The notes beneath the pieces were generated by a model. It saw nothing but the letters and a program-made list of their open reading frames with translations. It made no database searches and was not told where the DNA came from. Shown in pieces: positions 27,014-35,651 of a stretch of DNA of 64,000 nucleotides (positions are counted from its first letter, which is position 1; the number at the start of each line of letters is the position of its first letter). The DNA comes from Akkermansiaceae bacterium. GTDB taxonomy: Bacteria > Verrucomicrobiota > Verrucomicrobiia > Verrucomicrobiales > Akkermansiaceae. Location of the stretch: positions 3,767,226 to 3,831,225 of the forward strand of contig CP059069.1 of assembly GCA_017798145.1 (NCBI GenBank), written 5' to 3'. Position numbers and translations under genes: made by a program.

Positions 27014-28275
27014 GATTTTTGAAATTGGATGAGCCATCGCAAGGAAACCCCCAACATTACCGCGCCACACAAAGCGCGTATCGCGAAAGCCGACGTCCGC
27101 CATAGCGGTGTTTCCACCATCCAGCGGTAATTCGCACCCTCCAGCCAACCCGCCGCAGCCAGCGCGAGGATCATCACCAGCGCGGCCGCTTGCCACAGCA
27201 TCACCGAAACCCGACCGCCCAGCGCGCGCTTCGTGACAAGCACACACAGCAAGGCGCAGAACGCCGTGGTGAATCCCGCCATCGCCAGATGGGAATGCGC
27301 TACCAGCGCTTGCGTGAACTTGATGCGATCAAGGACACCGTCGTGATACATCAGGACTCCGGAAATCACCAATACACCCCACCACAGAAACATCGCCCGC
27401 AGCCAGAAGGCCGACCCACTCGGCCAGATGAATCCACGCCAATCGCGCGGCAACAACCACACCCAAGGCAGCAGCATGAGCATGGAAAAAATCTGGATCA
27501 CGTCGCGGTGCGTTCCGCCGATCGCTTCCGTGATTCCGAAAACCACCCACGACACTACAAAGAACACCCATACCGGGGCATTGCTTTCCCGCGACGATTC
27601 CCCCGCCACCACTCGCGGCAAAAGCAGCATCAGCCCGACCACGAACAGCGCCGACCCCAACAGGCTCGATCCCGTCGGCCCACCCGTGGTGCGGTCGATG
27701 GGCGGATACAAGCCGGGTGAGGCAGCAAGAACCATCGACACCGGCACGACCGCCAACGCGATCAGGCCGATGAGCGTTCCGCCTTTCTTCGCGGTGCTCC
27801 ACACATCCCTCCGATCCATCCATGCCGCCGCCAGCACCAGCCAGAGAACAACCTGCGCGGCCACGAACGACCACAACGCCGCGCCTTTCCAATCGAGAAA
27901 AATTTTACCGGACGTATCCCCGCCCAACCAATGCATCACCCCCACGGCAAGCGCGGCCGTCCACGCCCACACCGCCGCCGCCCCCCACGCCGCGTGAGGT
28001 GATTTATCGACCTCGTAGATGGAAAGCAGCCACGCCACCAACGGCAGCGCCGTCCAGCCGTAGAGCTGCACATTGAGATGCACCGGCACCCAGCGGCCAT
28101 AAGACCAGATGCCCGCCTGAAGTCCCGGCCACATCAGCAACAGAGCCAGGTAAAGCCCCACCGCGTTTCCGAACACCAGCCAGCCCAGCGCGTGGAAAAC
28201 CGATGTCGTCACCGCGTTGCGATCCCTAACAGGCTCGTCGGCGGAAAAATCCTTCTTGGAAAAGCATTCGCTCAT
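27010..28275 (-). CDS. CcoN-like heme-copper oxidase subunit I lacking Cu-B ligands
   Basis: A 421-residue, roughly 12-helix protein resembling cbb3 oxidase subunit I. Putative heme ligands are kept: H66 in VPVHLNVQLYGW (low-spin heme) and the H327-S-H329 pair in VAHSHLAMAGF, equivalent to the H-V-H of CcoN. The Cu-B site is not: the YGHN segment is replaced around TGSSLLGS (200-208), and the HH pair region reads GGTH256RD, leaving at most one of three histidines. The usual cross-linked tyrosine is not evident. It may therefore be a heme electron-transfer subunit, not an oxygen reductase, or a divergent NO-type enzyme. It is the first gene of a coupled three-gene cluster. Confidence 0.82.
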   Translation of the reverse strand: MSECFSKKDFSADEPVRDRNAVTTSVFHALGWLVFGNAVGLYLALLLMWPGLQAGIWSYGRWVPVHLNVQLYGWTALPLVAWLLSIYEVDKSPHAAWGAAAVWAWTAALAVGVMHWLGGDTSGKIFLDWKGAALWSFVAAQVVLWLVLAAAWMDRRDVWSTAKKGGTLIGLIALAVVPVSMVLAASPGLYPPIDRTTGGPTGSSLLGSALFVVGLMLLLPRVVAGESSRESNAPVWVFFVVSWVVFGITEAIGGTHRDVIQIFSMLMLLPWVWLLPRDWRGFIWPSGSAFWLRAMFLWWGVLVISGVLMYHDGVLDRIKFTQALVAHSHLAMAGFTTAFCALLCVLVTKRALGGRVSVMLWQAAALVMILALAAAGWLEGANYRWMVETPLWRTSAFAIRALCGAVMLGVSLRWLIQFQKS

Positions 28276-28292
28276 GTGCTCGAATCCTTTCC

Positions 28293-28478
28293 ATGAAAAG
28301 GCGACGGACGTTGGATGTATTTGATAACGTGCCTGATGATTCTATGGATGATCGAATGGATCTCAGGTTGCGCCAAACGGCCGAGGAATATGCCTCTGGA
28401 AATCATGGCACCCCCGCGAAGATCGCGATGAGCCGCATCAGAGAACGCGCTCTGAAAAGACGTTTTGAGGCACGATGA
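28293..28478 (+). CDS. Possible small charged protein
   Basis: A 61-residue reading frame, divergent from the CcoN-like gene with 17 nt between starts. The product is rich in Arg, Asp and Glu (MKRRRTLDVFDN at the N-terminus, SRIRERALKRRFEAR at the C-terminus) and has a plausible helical tail. No family is recognised and no strong ribosome binding site is visible. It sits within a 331-bp gap between two minus-strand operons, so the region could alternatively be only promoter. After it, 28479-28606 holds a short GTCCGC-GAA-GCGGAT hairpin near 28493 and nothing else I can call. Confidence 0.35.
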   Translation: MKRRRTLDVFDNVPDDSMDDRMDLRLRQTAEEYASGNHGTPAKIAMSRIRERALKRRFEAR

Positions 28479-28606
28479 AATATGAATAGCGAGTCCGCGA
28501 AGCGGATTCTGCGGGGAGCTCACGCGCCATCGCATGTTGGCTTTGGCGCCCTCGCCGAAGCCCTGCCTGTCCCATCCCCTGCTTGCCCGCATCCTCATAG
28601 ACGCCA

Positions 28607-29281
28607 TCATGTTAAGTCCTCCATCCTGCCGTCACGCATCCGCACCGTGCGGTCGCAGCGGCTTGCGAGTTCCGCGTCGTGCGTCGCCAGCACCAGCGTC
28701 CTGCCGCGCGAACGGACAAGATCTAACAGAAGATCAAAAACCTTCCCGCGGTTGCTCTCGTCGAGTGCTCCGGTGGGTTCGTCGCAAAGAAGGATTTCCG
28801 GATCGTTCATCAGCGCGCGGCACAAGGCTCCGCGCTGGCGTTCGCCGCCGGATAGCTCCCGCACCCGTTGGCCGAGGCGATGTGCGACGCCGGTCGTCTC
28901 CGCGAGCTCGCGCAGGCGTGCCAAGCCCTCCGCGCGTTTCCCGCCCGCCGCGATCACCGGCACCATGCAGTTTTCCGCAAGGGTGAGATCCGGCATGAGA
29001 TGATGCATCTGGAACACGTAGCCGATCCGGTGGCGCAGCAACCCGATGCGTGTTGCCTCGTCCACCACATCGCGCCCGGCCACACGGACGAGTCCCTTGT
29101 CCACCTCCTCCAGCCCGGAGATCACGTTGAGCAAAGTGGATTTCCCGCAGCCGGAGCTGCCACAAAGCGCGACGATCTCACCTTTCCGCACCCGCAAGGT
29201 CACGCCCTTGAGCACCTCGATGCGCCCGGCGTCGTAGCTTTTCCAGACGTCCTCGACGATGATTTCGTTCTGTTCACTCAT
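28607..29281 (-). CDS. ABC transporter ATPase, LolD/MacB type
   Basis: A 224-residue nucleotide-binding subunit with Walker A CGSSGCGKST, signature LSGGERQRG, Walker B ILLCDEPTG and the H-loop ATHDAE. This small, stand-alone ATPase type works with FtsX/MacB-like permeases in lipoprotein sorting, drug or peptide export, or lipid extraction. The ATG at 29281 overlaps the stop of the permease gene (ATGA), so the two form one transporter. It is the last gene of an operon starting with YceI. The nature of the cargo is inferred only from the neighbours. Confidence 0.93.
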   Translation of the reverse strand: MSEQNEIIVEDVWKSYDAGRIEVLKGVTLRVRKGEIVALCGSSGCGKSTLLNVISGLEEVDKGLVRVAGRDVVDEATRIGLLRHRIGYVFQMHHLMPDLTLAENCMVPVIAAGGKRAEGLARLRELAETTGVAHRLGQRVRELSGGERQRGALCRALMNDPEILLCDEPTGALDESNRGKVFDLLLDLVRSRGRTLVLATHDAELASRCDRTVRMRDGRMEDLT

Positions 29282-30390
29282 TCGAAACGCAAGGCCTCCG
29301 CCGGTTTGAGGTTCGCGGCATACCATGCCGGGTAAAGCGCGCCCGCCAGCGCGGTGACGACCGCGAGCAGGAGCGCGCCGCCCACTTCCATCCAACCGAC
29401 ACGAGGCTCGATGTAGCCTTGGAGCTGAGGCACCGCGCGCGCGCATACAAAGCCACCGACACTCAATCCCCAACCAAGCGCCGTGCCGATGGCGGAGACA
29501 AGCAGCGACTCCCCGAAAATCATCCGCGCCACCTGCCCCCGCGAAAACCCGCAGACCCGCGCGATCGCCAGCTCCTTGATGCGCCCGAAGACGGAAAGGA
29601 TCATCGTGTTCGTCACGCTCAAACCGCCTAACAGGAACGCGCATCCGCCCACCACCCAGGCCGTGGTTTTCATGATCCTGAACTGCGAATAGCTGCGGCT
29701 GAACTCCTCGTTCTCCAACGCGGTGAGCCGACCGTGGTTCTGTTCCATCCAATCTTTCACCTCGGAGGATTCATGTCCCTCTGCCAACGCCACGCTGATC
29801 ACCGAGGAAACGCCTTCCTTGTGGAACGCCCGCTGGCAGGTGCCCAGCGGCATGAACACGCCGCCGTTTTCAAAACCGTTTTCCAGCCTCACCACGCCCG
29901 CCACGCGGTAGTTTCCCTGCCCGAGTTCGATGGTGCCGCCCGCCTTGGCGCTGAGGAAATCCGCCGCCCGTTCGCCGAGCACCACGACATCCTCACCTTC
30001 GATGAAATCGTCCGCCGATCCGCTGAGCCACTCGCCCTTGCCGATGCGCGGATCGGAAACCTCGATCCCAAAGCACGTCACCACCGGACGCTCCGGCGCG
30101 GCGATGATGCTGAAAAGAACCGGACGCGCCTCCTTCACGAACGGCTGCTTCTCCAACTCTACCGCCACCTCCACCGGCACGTTGCTGAAGAACAGATCCG
30201 AGACGTTTTTCTCAAACACCACCATCTCCGCATCGCTCTCAAGGATGCGCTCGAACATTTTCACCGCACCGCCCAGTAGGCCCACCACGCTCAGCATCGT
30301 CGCCACCCCGAGGGCGATGCCCGCCGCGCCGATCGCCGTGCGTACGCGGTGGCGTCGCAGGTTGGTGAAAATCATTCTCCAGAGACTCAT
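29278..30390 (-). CDS. FtsX/MacB-type ABC permease
   Basis: A 370-residue inner-membrane permease with the FtsX-like layout: an N-terminal helix (about 18-40, preceded by LRRHRVRTAIGAAGIALG), a large periplasmic domain (about 45-245), and three C-terminal helices near 250-280, 305-330 and 340-365. The end reads YPAWYAANLKPAEALRFE, the MacB/FtsX signature. It acts with the ATPase encoded by the overlapping downstream gene. It begins 12 nt after the polyprenyl synthase gene stops, suggesting that the cargo may be isoprenoid-linked (inference). Other possibilities are lipoproteins or peptides. Confidence 0.9.
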   Translation of the reverse strand: MSLWRMIFTNLRRHRVRTAIGAAGIALGVATMLSVVGLLGGAVKMFERILESDAEMVVFEKNVSDLFFSNVPVEVAVELEKQPFVKEARPVLFSIIAAPERPVVTCFGIEVSDPRIGKGEWLSGSADDFIEGEDVVVLGERAADFLSAKAGGTIELGQGNYRVAGVVRLENGFENGGVFMPLGTCQRAFHKEGVSSVISVALAEGHESSEVKDWMEQNHGRLTALENEEFSRSYSQFRIMKTTAWVVGGCAFLLGGLSVTNTMILSVFGRIKELAIARVCGFSRGQVARMIFGESLLVSAIGTALGWGLSVGGFVCARAVPQLQGYIEPRVGWMEVGGALLLAVVTALAGALYPAWYAANLKPAEALRFE

Positions 30391-30402
30391 CGCGATGATC
30401 CG

Positions 30403-31341
30403 TCAGCTTGCGGCGCGCACGGCATCGTGCGGCACCATCCCGGCATTCGTCGGCAATGTCACCCGCAGCGGAGCGAGCATCCCCCAGCGTTCCGGAGCTC
30501 CCGGCAAAGCCGCTTGCACTCGGTCGCCCATTTGGCGCACCCGCTTGAAGCGCCGCAGCGCCGACTGGAAACCTTCCGCGAGAATCAGGTTGGGGCGTCC
30601 CATTTCCTGATCGCGGCCGCCGGTCTTGCCGCTTTCCTCCGGGCTACAAAGGACATCCTTCAGATCGTCCGCCGCCTGATAGGCAAGCCCACGCAGCAGC
30701 CCGATCCGGTCAAGCAACTGGATTTCCCGTTCCGTTCCGTTTCCGATGAGGGCGGGAAGCACCAAGGTGAGGCGCAATAGGTCGCCCGTTTTCCGAGCGG
30801 CCACTTCGCTCACCTCGCTGGGCGATTGTTCGCCGCGCCAGCCCTGCAGGTCAAAAGCCTGCCCGCCGATCACCCCGCGCGTGCCGAGGCGGGCATCCAC
30901 CCAGTCGCCGGCGCGCTCGCGACGCTCGGACGATGTCCGGCGGATCCCTTGCCAGATCATCGCGTAACCCCGGTTGATGAGGGCGAGGGCGGCGAGCATC
31001 GCCACCGCTTCGCCATGCGCAACGTGCGGACATGTGGCGCCGCGCCGGGTGCGGGCGTCATCCATCGCCGGGAGATCATCGAAGACCAGCGAAGCCGTGT
31101 GCAGATACTCGATTCCACAGGCCACCGCTCGCGACGATTCCTCAGGGGCGCCCATGGCGATCCCCAGCTGATAGGCGGTGACCGCGCGCACCATCGATCC
31201 CGGCCTCGCGAGGATGTCGCCGAGCGCCGCCGCGAGGCGTGGCTCCACGCGATCCATCGATCCCATGCCGTGGGCGAAGCTACCCGCCATCAGCGCCCTC
31301 GCGCATCCCGTGCGCCGTTTCCACCATGATTCCGGTGTCAT
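30403..31341 (-). CDS. Polyprenyl (farnesyl/geranylgeranyl) diphosphate synthase
   Basis: A 312-residue trans-prenyltransferase that elongates allylic diphosphates with IPP. The first aspartate-rich motif is D88-DLPAMDD followed by a downstream RTRRG basic patch. The second is D225-DLKD in YQAADDLKDV. A conserved KTGDLL block lies between. The residues upstream of the first motif (Y79, H81) suggest a short-to-medium product such as C15 or C20, but chain length is not certain. It sits between a polyisoprenoid-binding YceI gene and an ABC transporter pair in one minus-strand operon, with gaps of 24 and 12 nt. The start at 31341 reads MTPESWWKRRTG. Confidence 0.92.
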   Translation of the reverse strand: MTPESWWKRRTGCARALMAGSFAHGMGSMDRVEPRLAAALGDILARPGSMVRAVTAYQLGIAMGAPEESSRAVACGIEYLHTASLVFDDLPAMDDARTRRGATCPHVAHGEAVAMLAALALINRGYAMIWQGIRRTSSERRERAGDWVDARLGTRGVIGGQAFDLQGWRGEQSPSEVSEVAARKTGDLLRLTLVLPALIGNGTEREIQLLDRIGLLRGLAYQAADDLKDVLCSPEESGKTGGRDQEMGRPNLILAEGFQSALRRFKRVRQMGDRVQAALPGAPERWGMLAPLRVTLPTNAGMVPHDAVRAAS

Positions 31342-31365
31342 AGTTTTTTAATGAGTTATGGAATA

Positions 31366-31914
31366 TCAGTTGACCTTGCCGACCACGTGGAAGCGCACCT
31401 TGAGCCTGGGATCCACCGTCATCACCGCCATGGTGCGGATGACGGGCAGTTTGAAATTCTCGTAGTCCAGGGAAACCGTGCCGTCGATGGTGACCCAGTC
31501 TCTGTCCTTCTTCACCGAATAGGGGAAGGAAACTTCCTGGGGAACGCCGTGGATCTTCAGCGTTCCCATGCCGTGCGTTTTTCCGTCCTTGTCCGTCCAG
31601 GATTTCGTGAAACGGAAGGATCCCTTCGGATCGCCGCCGCCCAGCCACTTGAGCATTTGCTTGTCACGGTCGGCGTCGCCTGTTTCCAGATCCTTGAAGC
31701 TCCAGCCGAGTTCGAAGCCTTCGGGTTTCATCGACGCAGTGTCACCGGAGACCCTGGCGGTGTATTTTTTAAGCGTCCCGGTGAAGTCATGTCCGGTGGC
31801 ATGGGCATCCACGTGGATGCGGCTGCGCGAGGAGTCCACATCCAGCGTGGCGGCGTGTCCCGGCGCCGCGCTGAGAATGATTCCTATGAGTGCGAGGTTG
31901 GCTTTTGCTTTCAT
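31366..31914 (-). CDS. YceI family polyisoprenoid-binding protein
   Basis: A 182-residue secreted lipocalin-like beta-barrel with signal peptide (MKAKANLALIGIILSAAPGHAA). The YceI pattern is clear: LDVDSSRSRIHVDAHATGHDFTG, the GTLKIHGVPQEVSFP strand and the VIRTMAVMTVDP end. Members bind long isoprenoid chains or fatty acids in the periplasm. It is the first gene of the operon that also encodes a polyprenyl synthase and an ABC transporter. An in-frame start seven codons upstream (31935) is possible. The roughly 117-bp divergent spacer to the Ig-like gene contains a palindrome AGAAATTTCT near 31970 and should hold both promoters. Confidence 0.9.
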   Translation of the reverse strand: MKAKANLALIGIILSAAPGHAATLDVDSSRSRIHVDAHATGHDFTGTLKKYTARVSGDTASMKPEGFELGWSFKDLETGDADRDKQMLKWLGGGDPKGSFRFTKSWTDKDGKTHGMGTLKIHGVPQEVSFPYSVKKDRDWVTIDGTVSLDYENFKLPVIRTMAVMTVDPRLKVRFHVVGKVN

Positions 31915-32031
31915 GATTGATTGTTTCAGTGTCACTCCATGAGCGGCATGGACAAGCTCACCATTCTTTAGAAATTTCTTATCCTAAATCACTTCGCACA
32001 TTCGGGTCGGAGTGTGAATGTCATAGCTAAA

Positions 32032-33828
32032 ATGAAAACCCCAGCCGCATTACACCAAAGCCTCGGGCTTCCGCTGCTTCATGCGGCGTGCCTGCTTCCG
32101 CTCCTCACCGGTTCCGCCCGGGCGAGCATCGCCTACGGCAGCATCAACAACTTCGACACGGTGAACGACACCGGAAGCGAATGCCACGGGTTCGAGATCG
32201 AGGACTGCCGCAGCACCGACGTCAGCCACACCTACAACTACAACCACTACGGCACGCCGAAAATCTCCCAGGATGACACCATCGTCGGGCATCCGAAATG
32301 CGTCATCCGCTGGGAGAGCAGGAAAAACCCGGACGGTTCGTGGGCATCCTACACAGCCATTCCAAGCGGGCCGATCTCTCCAACGAACGGCCACCAGTTC
32401 ACCGATCCGAACGTCAACTTCGGCGGCGAGCACTTTGGCGTGGGCTACCGCCTGGCGGTAGGCGCGATCCGCTACAACTGGCTCGTTGATGACGGTTCCG
32501 GCAATCTCATACGCGGTGGTGCGGTGCAGGTCTCGACGCCGAGTTTCACCTATTACCCGCCCATACCTCCCGCAATTGGAATCCCGGCCGTGCCGGCGCA
32601 GGTGCAAGCGGTGATCGAACCGCCGGAACCGCCCGAAGTCCCGGAGGTTCCCGGTTTGGAATTCGGCCCCGCCGTCTGGGTGAAGGAAATCCGCACCACC
32701 ACCCACAACAGCGAAAAGGTGGAACTGCGCGACCTCATATCCGACGATCCGAACGATCCCGATGATGTGAACTGGCGCAACGGCGAGCCCGATGAGGTCG
32801 AGGTGGAATGGCAGATCCTCCAACGCGAGTTCAGCAAGCCGGACGGAGGCAACAACGGGCGACTGGTGGCCGCACCCGAGAATCTCGACAACGGGGACGA
32901 GGTGGTCACGCGCCGCTACGAGTTTTACGAATACCTCGGCCCCATCGATGAGAACGGCGAGGCCAAGGCCAGCAGCGTGGGGCCTGATGATATCCACGGC
33001 GAGGGGATCAAGACAATCAACGGCGAGGAAGTGGATCTTTCCACCGTCATCGTGGTCGGCGAATACAAGGGCGCACAGATGGCCGCCGTAGATGTGGAGG
33101 GAGGTCTCGGCCTGATCGATCACGTCAGCGAAGGGGAAATCGATGTGCCCTACACCGACAGGCGCCTGGTGGTGGAGGGCTCTCTGCCTTTCATGGCCAC
33201 CATCGAGGGCGCACTGCCGGTCGGCATGGAATTCGACACGCTCACCGGCATACTCTCGGGAACGCCGGAGGGCAGCGGGGAGTTTCCCTTCGTGGTCACG
33301 GCAGGCGACGGTGCGAGCCCGCCGGTGAAGAAAAACTACGTCCTGATGATTGCGGAAGCGGGCGCGGCCTTGCCGCCGTCCTATGTGGTCGACACCATGC
33401 CGCAACCCGCCGAAGCGGGCAGCACCTCGGGAAGCGGTTCCTTCGCACCCGCCGGCGAAGTCACAGTGCTGGCGACTCCCGCTCCCGGGTACCGGTTCGT
33501 GAACTGGACGGACAACGGTGAAGTCGTCGGCACCCGCGGCAGCCTCACATTCACCATGGGTGACGTGAACCGTTCCCTCACCGCCCATTTCGTGATCGCG
33601 GATGTGCCCACGCCTCTCACAATCACACCCGCAACGACTCCCGGGGTGGCATTTTCGATGGAGTGGTCGATGCTTCCCACCGGCTGGGTGCTGGAGGAAA
33701 GCCCGGACATGTCTCCCGGATCGTGGATCGACTCGACACGCCCGGATGCGCCGCATGACGGCCTGCATCATGTGGAGATGCCGTCACCGGCACCCGCGCA
33801 ACGTTTTTTCCGCCTCAAAAAACCGTGA
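32032..33828 (+). CDS. Secreted Ig-like/InlB-repeat surface protein
   Basis: A 598-residue exported protein; hydrophobic signal near residues 10-32 (LLHAACLLPLLTGSARA). An N-terminal beta-rich region of about 150 residues is followed by a proline-rich linker (about 180-205) and an acidic domain containing DPNDPDDVNW. A putative Ig domain of the He_PIG type lies near 390-450 (LPVGMEFDTLTGILSGTPEG). An InlB B-repeat-like domain follows, ending NWTDNGEVVGTRGSLTFTM near 490-530. It is probably cell-surface or secreted and adhesive. There is no PEP-CTERM tail. The true start is the ATG at 32032; the GTG at 32014 is an alternative. It lies 92 nt upstream of the two-component genes. Confidence 0.75.
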   Translation: MKTPAALHQSLGLPLLHAACLLPLLTGSARASIAYGSINNFDTVNDTGSECHGFEIEDCRSTDVSHTYNYNHYGTPKISQDDTIVGHPKCVIRWESRKNPDGSWASYTAIPSGPISPTNGHQFTDPNVNFGGEHFGVGYRLAVGAIRYNWLVDDGSGNLIRGGAVQVSTPSFTYYPPIPPAIGIPAVPAQVQAVIEPPEPPEVPEVPGLEFGPAVWVKEIRTTTHNSEKVELRDLISDDPNDPDDVNWRNGEPDEVEVEWQILQREFSKPDGGNNGRLVAAPENLDNGDEVVTRRYEFYEYLGPIDENGEAKASSVGPDDIHGEGIKTINGEEVDLSTVIVVGEYKGAQMAAVDVEGGLGLIDHVSEGEIDVPYTDRRLVVEGSLPFMATIEGALPVGMEFDTLTGILSGTPEGSGEFPFVVTAGDGASPPVKKNYVLMIAEAGAALPPSYVVDTMPQPAEAGSTSGSGSFAPAGEVTVLATPAPGYRFVNWTDNGEVVGTRGSLTFTMGDVNRSLTAHFVIADVPTPLTITPATTPGVAFSMEWSMLPTGWVLEESPDMSPGSWIDSTRPDAPHDGLHHVEMPSPAPAQRFFRLKKP

Positions 33829-33920
33829 GTATCCCGGCGATGCGATTGGCCGGAACCCGGCCATATGAAAATCCCCAAACCGTGCTTCACGGCGGCACGG
33901 CATACCGGCAGGATTGCGCC

Positions 33921-34601
33921 ATGCGAATCCTCCTTGCCGAAGACGATGTGCGGCTGCGCAAGCACCTGGTTGCCGCGCTGCGGCATGCGGGGCATGAGGT
34001 GGATGAAACGGGCGACGGCCTGGAGGCTTTGCATCTGATGGAAGGGAGCACTCATGATGCCGCCGTGCTGGACATCACCATGCCGGGGATGGACGGCGTG
34101 AGCGTGATCCGCGCGGCCCGCGAGCGCGGCAGCCGGGCAACGTTGGTGCTGTCCACCGCGCGCGGCGAGGTGGGCGACAAGGTGGCGGGACTCGATGCCG
34201 GTGCCGACGACTACCTGGTGAAACCCTATTCCACCGAAGAACTTCTTGCACGGCTGCGCGCTGCGGATCGCCGCACCAAGCCGGAAAACTCCAATCTCCT
34301 GCGCGTCGCCGATCTGGAGATCGATCTGCTTTCCCGCACGGCGATGCGAGGAGGTGAACGCATCGTTCTCACCAACCGCGAGTTCGCGCTGCTTGAAACG
34401 CTGGCACAAGCCTCGCCGCGTCCCGTTTCCAAAGCCATGCTCGTCGATCAGGTTTGGGATCATTATTTCGATCCCGGATCCAACGTGGTGAATGTTTACG
34501 TAAACTACCTGCGGAAGAAAATCGATCTGCCGGGCTTGAAACCGCTGATCCACACCCTGCGTGGGGTGGGCTTCGCGCTGAGGGAGGAGGAAACGCCGTG
34601 A
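33921..34601 (+). CDS. OmpR-family response regulator
   Basis: A 226-residue two-component regulator. The receiver domain has the acidic pair in LLAEDD (D8, D9), phosphoacceptor D51 in AVLDITMPGMDG and K101 in DYLVKPYS. The C-terminal winged helix (about 130-222) contains LTNREFALLETLA and VNVYVNYLRKKID, typical of the OmpR/PhoB class. Its stop overlaps the GTG of the histidine kinase gene (GTGA), so the two are coupled. The ATG at 33921 opens the canonical MRILLAEDD. The stimulus is unknown; the kinase and the small exported protein downstream are the only context. Confidence 0.95.
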   Translation: MRILLAEDDVRLRKHLVAALRHAGHEVDETGDGLEALHLMEGSTHDAAVLDITMPGMDGVSVIRAARERGSRATLVLSTARGEVGDKVAGLDAGADDYLVKPYSTEELLARLRAADRRTKPENSNLLRVADLEIDLLSRTAMRGGERIVLTNREFALLETLAQASPRPVSKAMLVDQVWDHYFDPGSNVVNVYVNYLRKKIDLPGLKPLIHTLRGVGFALREEETP

Positions 34602-35626
34602 GCTTCCGTTTCCGCATCGCGGCGTGGGTCGTGGTATCATGCACGCTGCTGATCGCGGTGATGATGTTCACGGGATACCGCCAGCTCGAGGAGGAGCTGC
34701 GCGAGGGGCGCACGGATCCCACCCATCCGGGAACGGCGGAATGGACGATCCACAACAGCTATGCCGAGGAGGAAATACGCGAGATCCTCGCCGAGATGAC
34801 GCGCTCATGGCTCTGGACGGGATTACCGGTCATAGCGCTCTCTCTCTTTGCCGGGCTTCTGCTCGCGCGCCGCTCGCTGCGGCCGGTGCATGACATCAAC
34901 CGACAGCTCACGGACATGCGGCCGGATTCCCTCCACGGCGGCATCAGGATTCCAGAGGCGGATCCGGTCATCGGGGATCTGGCGAACCACCTCAACGGCC
35001 TGTTGGAAAAAGCCGGCACCGCCTACCAGGAAATGGCCGAGTTCTCCGCAAGGGTGGCGCACGAGCTGCGCACCCCGCTGATGCTTTTGCGGCTGCGTAT
35101 CGAGAACGCGCCGCCGGGCATGCCTCCCGCTTTCCAGGAGGAATTGCAGGATGAGCTGGCGCGGCTTTCGCGCTTCGTCGAGCGGGCGTTGCTCGCCTCG
35201 AAGGCCGAGCAGGGAGCCTTGCTCGCCGCGCCGTCATCACTCTGCCTCAGCGATCTTGTCCGGGACGTTTCCGAGCAATACCAGCTCCTCGCCGAAGAGC
35301 GGAGGCTCGGCATGACCGTGGAAATCAAGCCGGAAATCCGAATCGAAGCGGACGCCGACCTGCTTCGCCAAGCCCTGCACGGCCTGATGGAAAACGCCGT
35401 CCGCTATGCGAAATCATCGATCTGCGTTTCCTGCGCCATCCAGGGTGGGAAGGCGGCTCTGGACATCCGCAACGACGTGGATCCGGTCACCATCGCCACC
35501 GGAGGTCTCGGGCTGGGTCTGCGCCTCGTCCGCGGCATCTGCAAGGCTTGCAAATGGCGCTTCGGGTGCCAATCGACGGACAAGGATTTCCAAGCCTGCA
35601 TCCGCTTCGAGGCGCGCGCCGCCTAA
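34598..35626 (+). CDS. Membrane sensor histidine kinase
   Basis: A 342-residue kinase starting at a GTG (VSFRFRIAAW) that overlaps the regulator stop. Transmembrane helices lie at about 8-25 and 72-90, enclosing a short periplasmic sensor loop of about 45 residues. A HAMP-like linker follows. The phosphoacceptor is H155 in ARVAHELRTPLML. The ATPase domain has an N-box HGLMENAVRYA (N266) and GGLGLGLRLV near 302. The region between them (about 280-302) is short, with no obvious DxGxG G1 box or F box, so the ATP lid is reduced. It pairs with the upstream regulator. Confidence 0.9.
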   Translation: MSFRFRIAAWVVVSCTLLIAVMMFTGYRQLEEELREGRTDPTHPGTAEWTIHNSYAEEEIREILAEMTRSWLWTGLPVIALSLFAGLLLARRSLRPVHDINRQLTDMRPDSLHGGIRIPEADPVIGDLANHLNGLLEKAGTAYQEMAEFSARVAHELRTPLMLLRLRIENAPPGMPPAFQEELQDELARLSRFVERALLASKAEQGALLAAPSSLCLSDLVRDVSEQYQLLAEERRLGMTVEIKPEIRIEADADLLRQALHGLMENAVRYAKSSICVSCAIQGGKAALDIRNDVDPVTIATGGLGLGLRLVRGICKACKWRFGCQSTDKDFQACIRFEARAA

Positions 35627-35651
35627 CACTCTCCACAAACAAACCAACACC

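Noticed and set aside
32050..33771. 573-codon minus-strand frame
   Set aside because: Antisense to the Ig-like protein gene, which has a signal peptide and recognisable domains.
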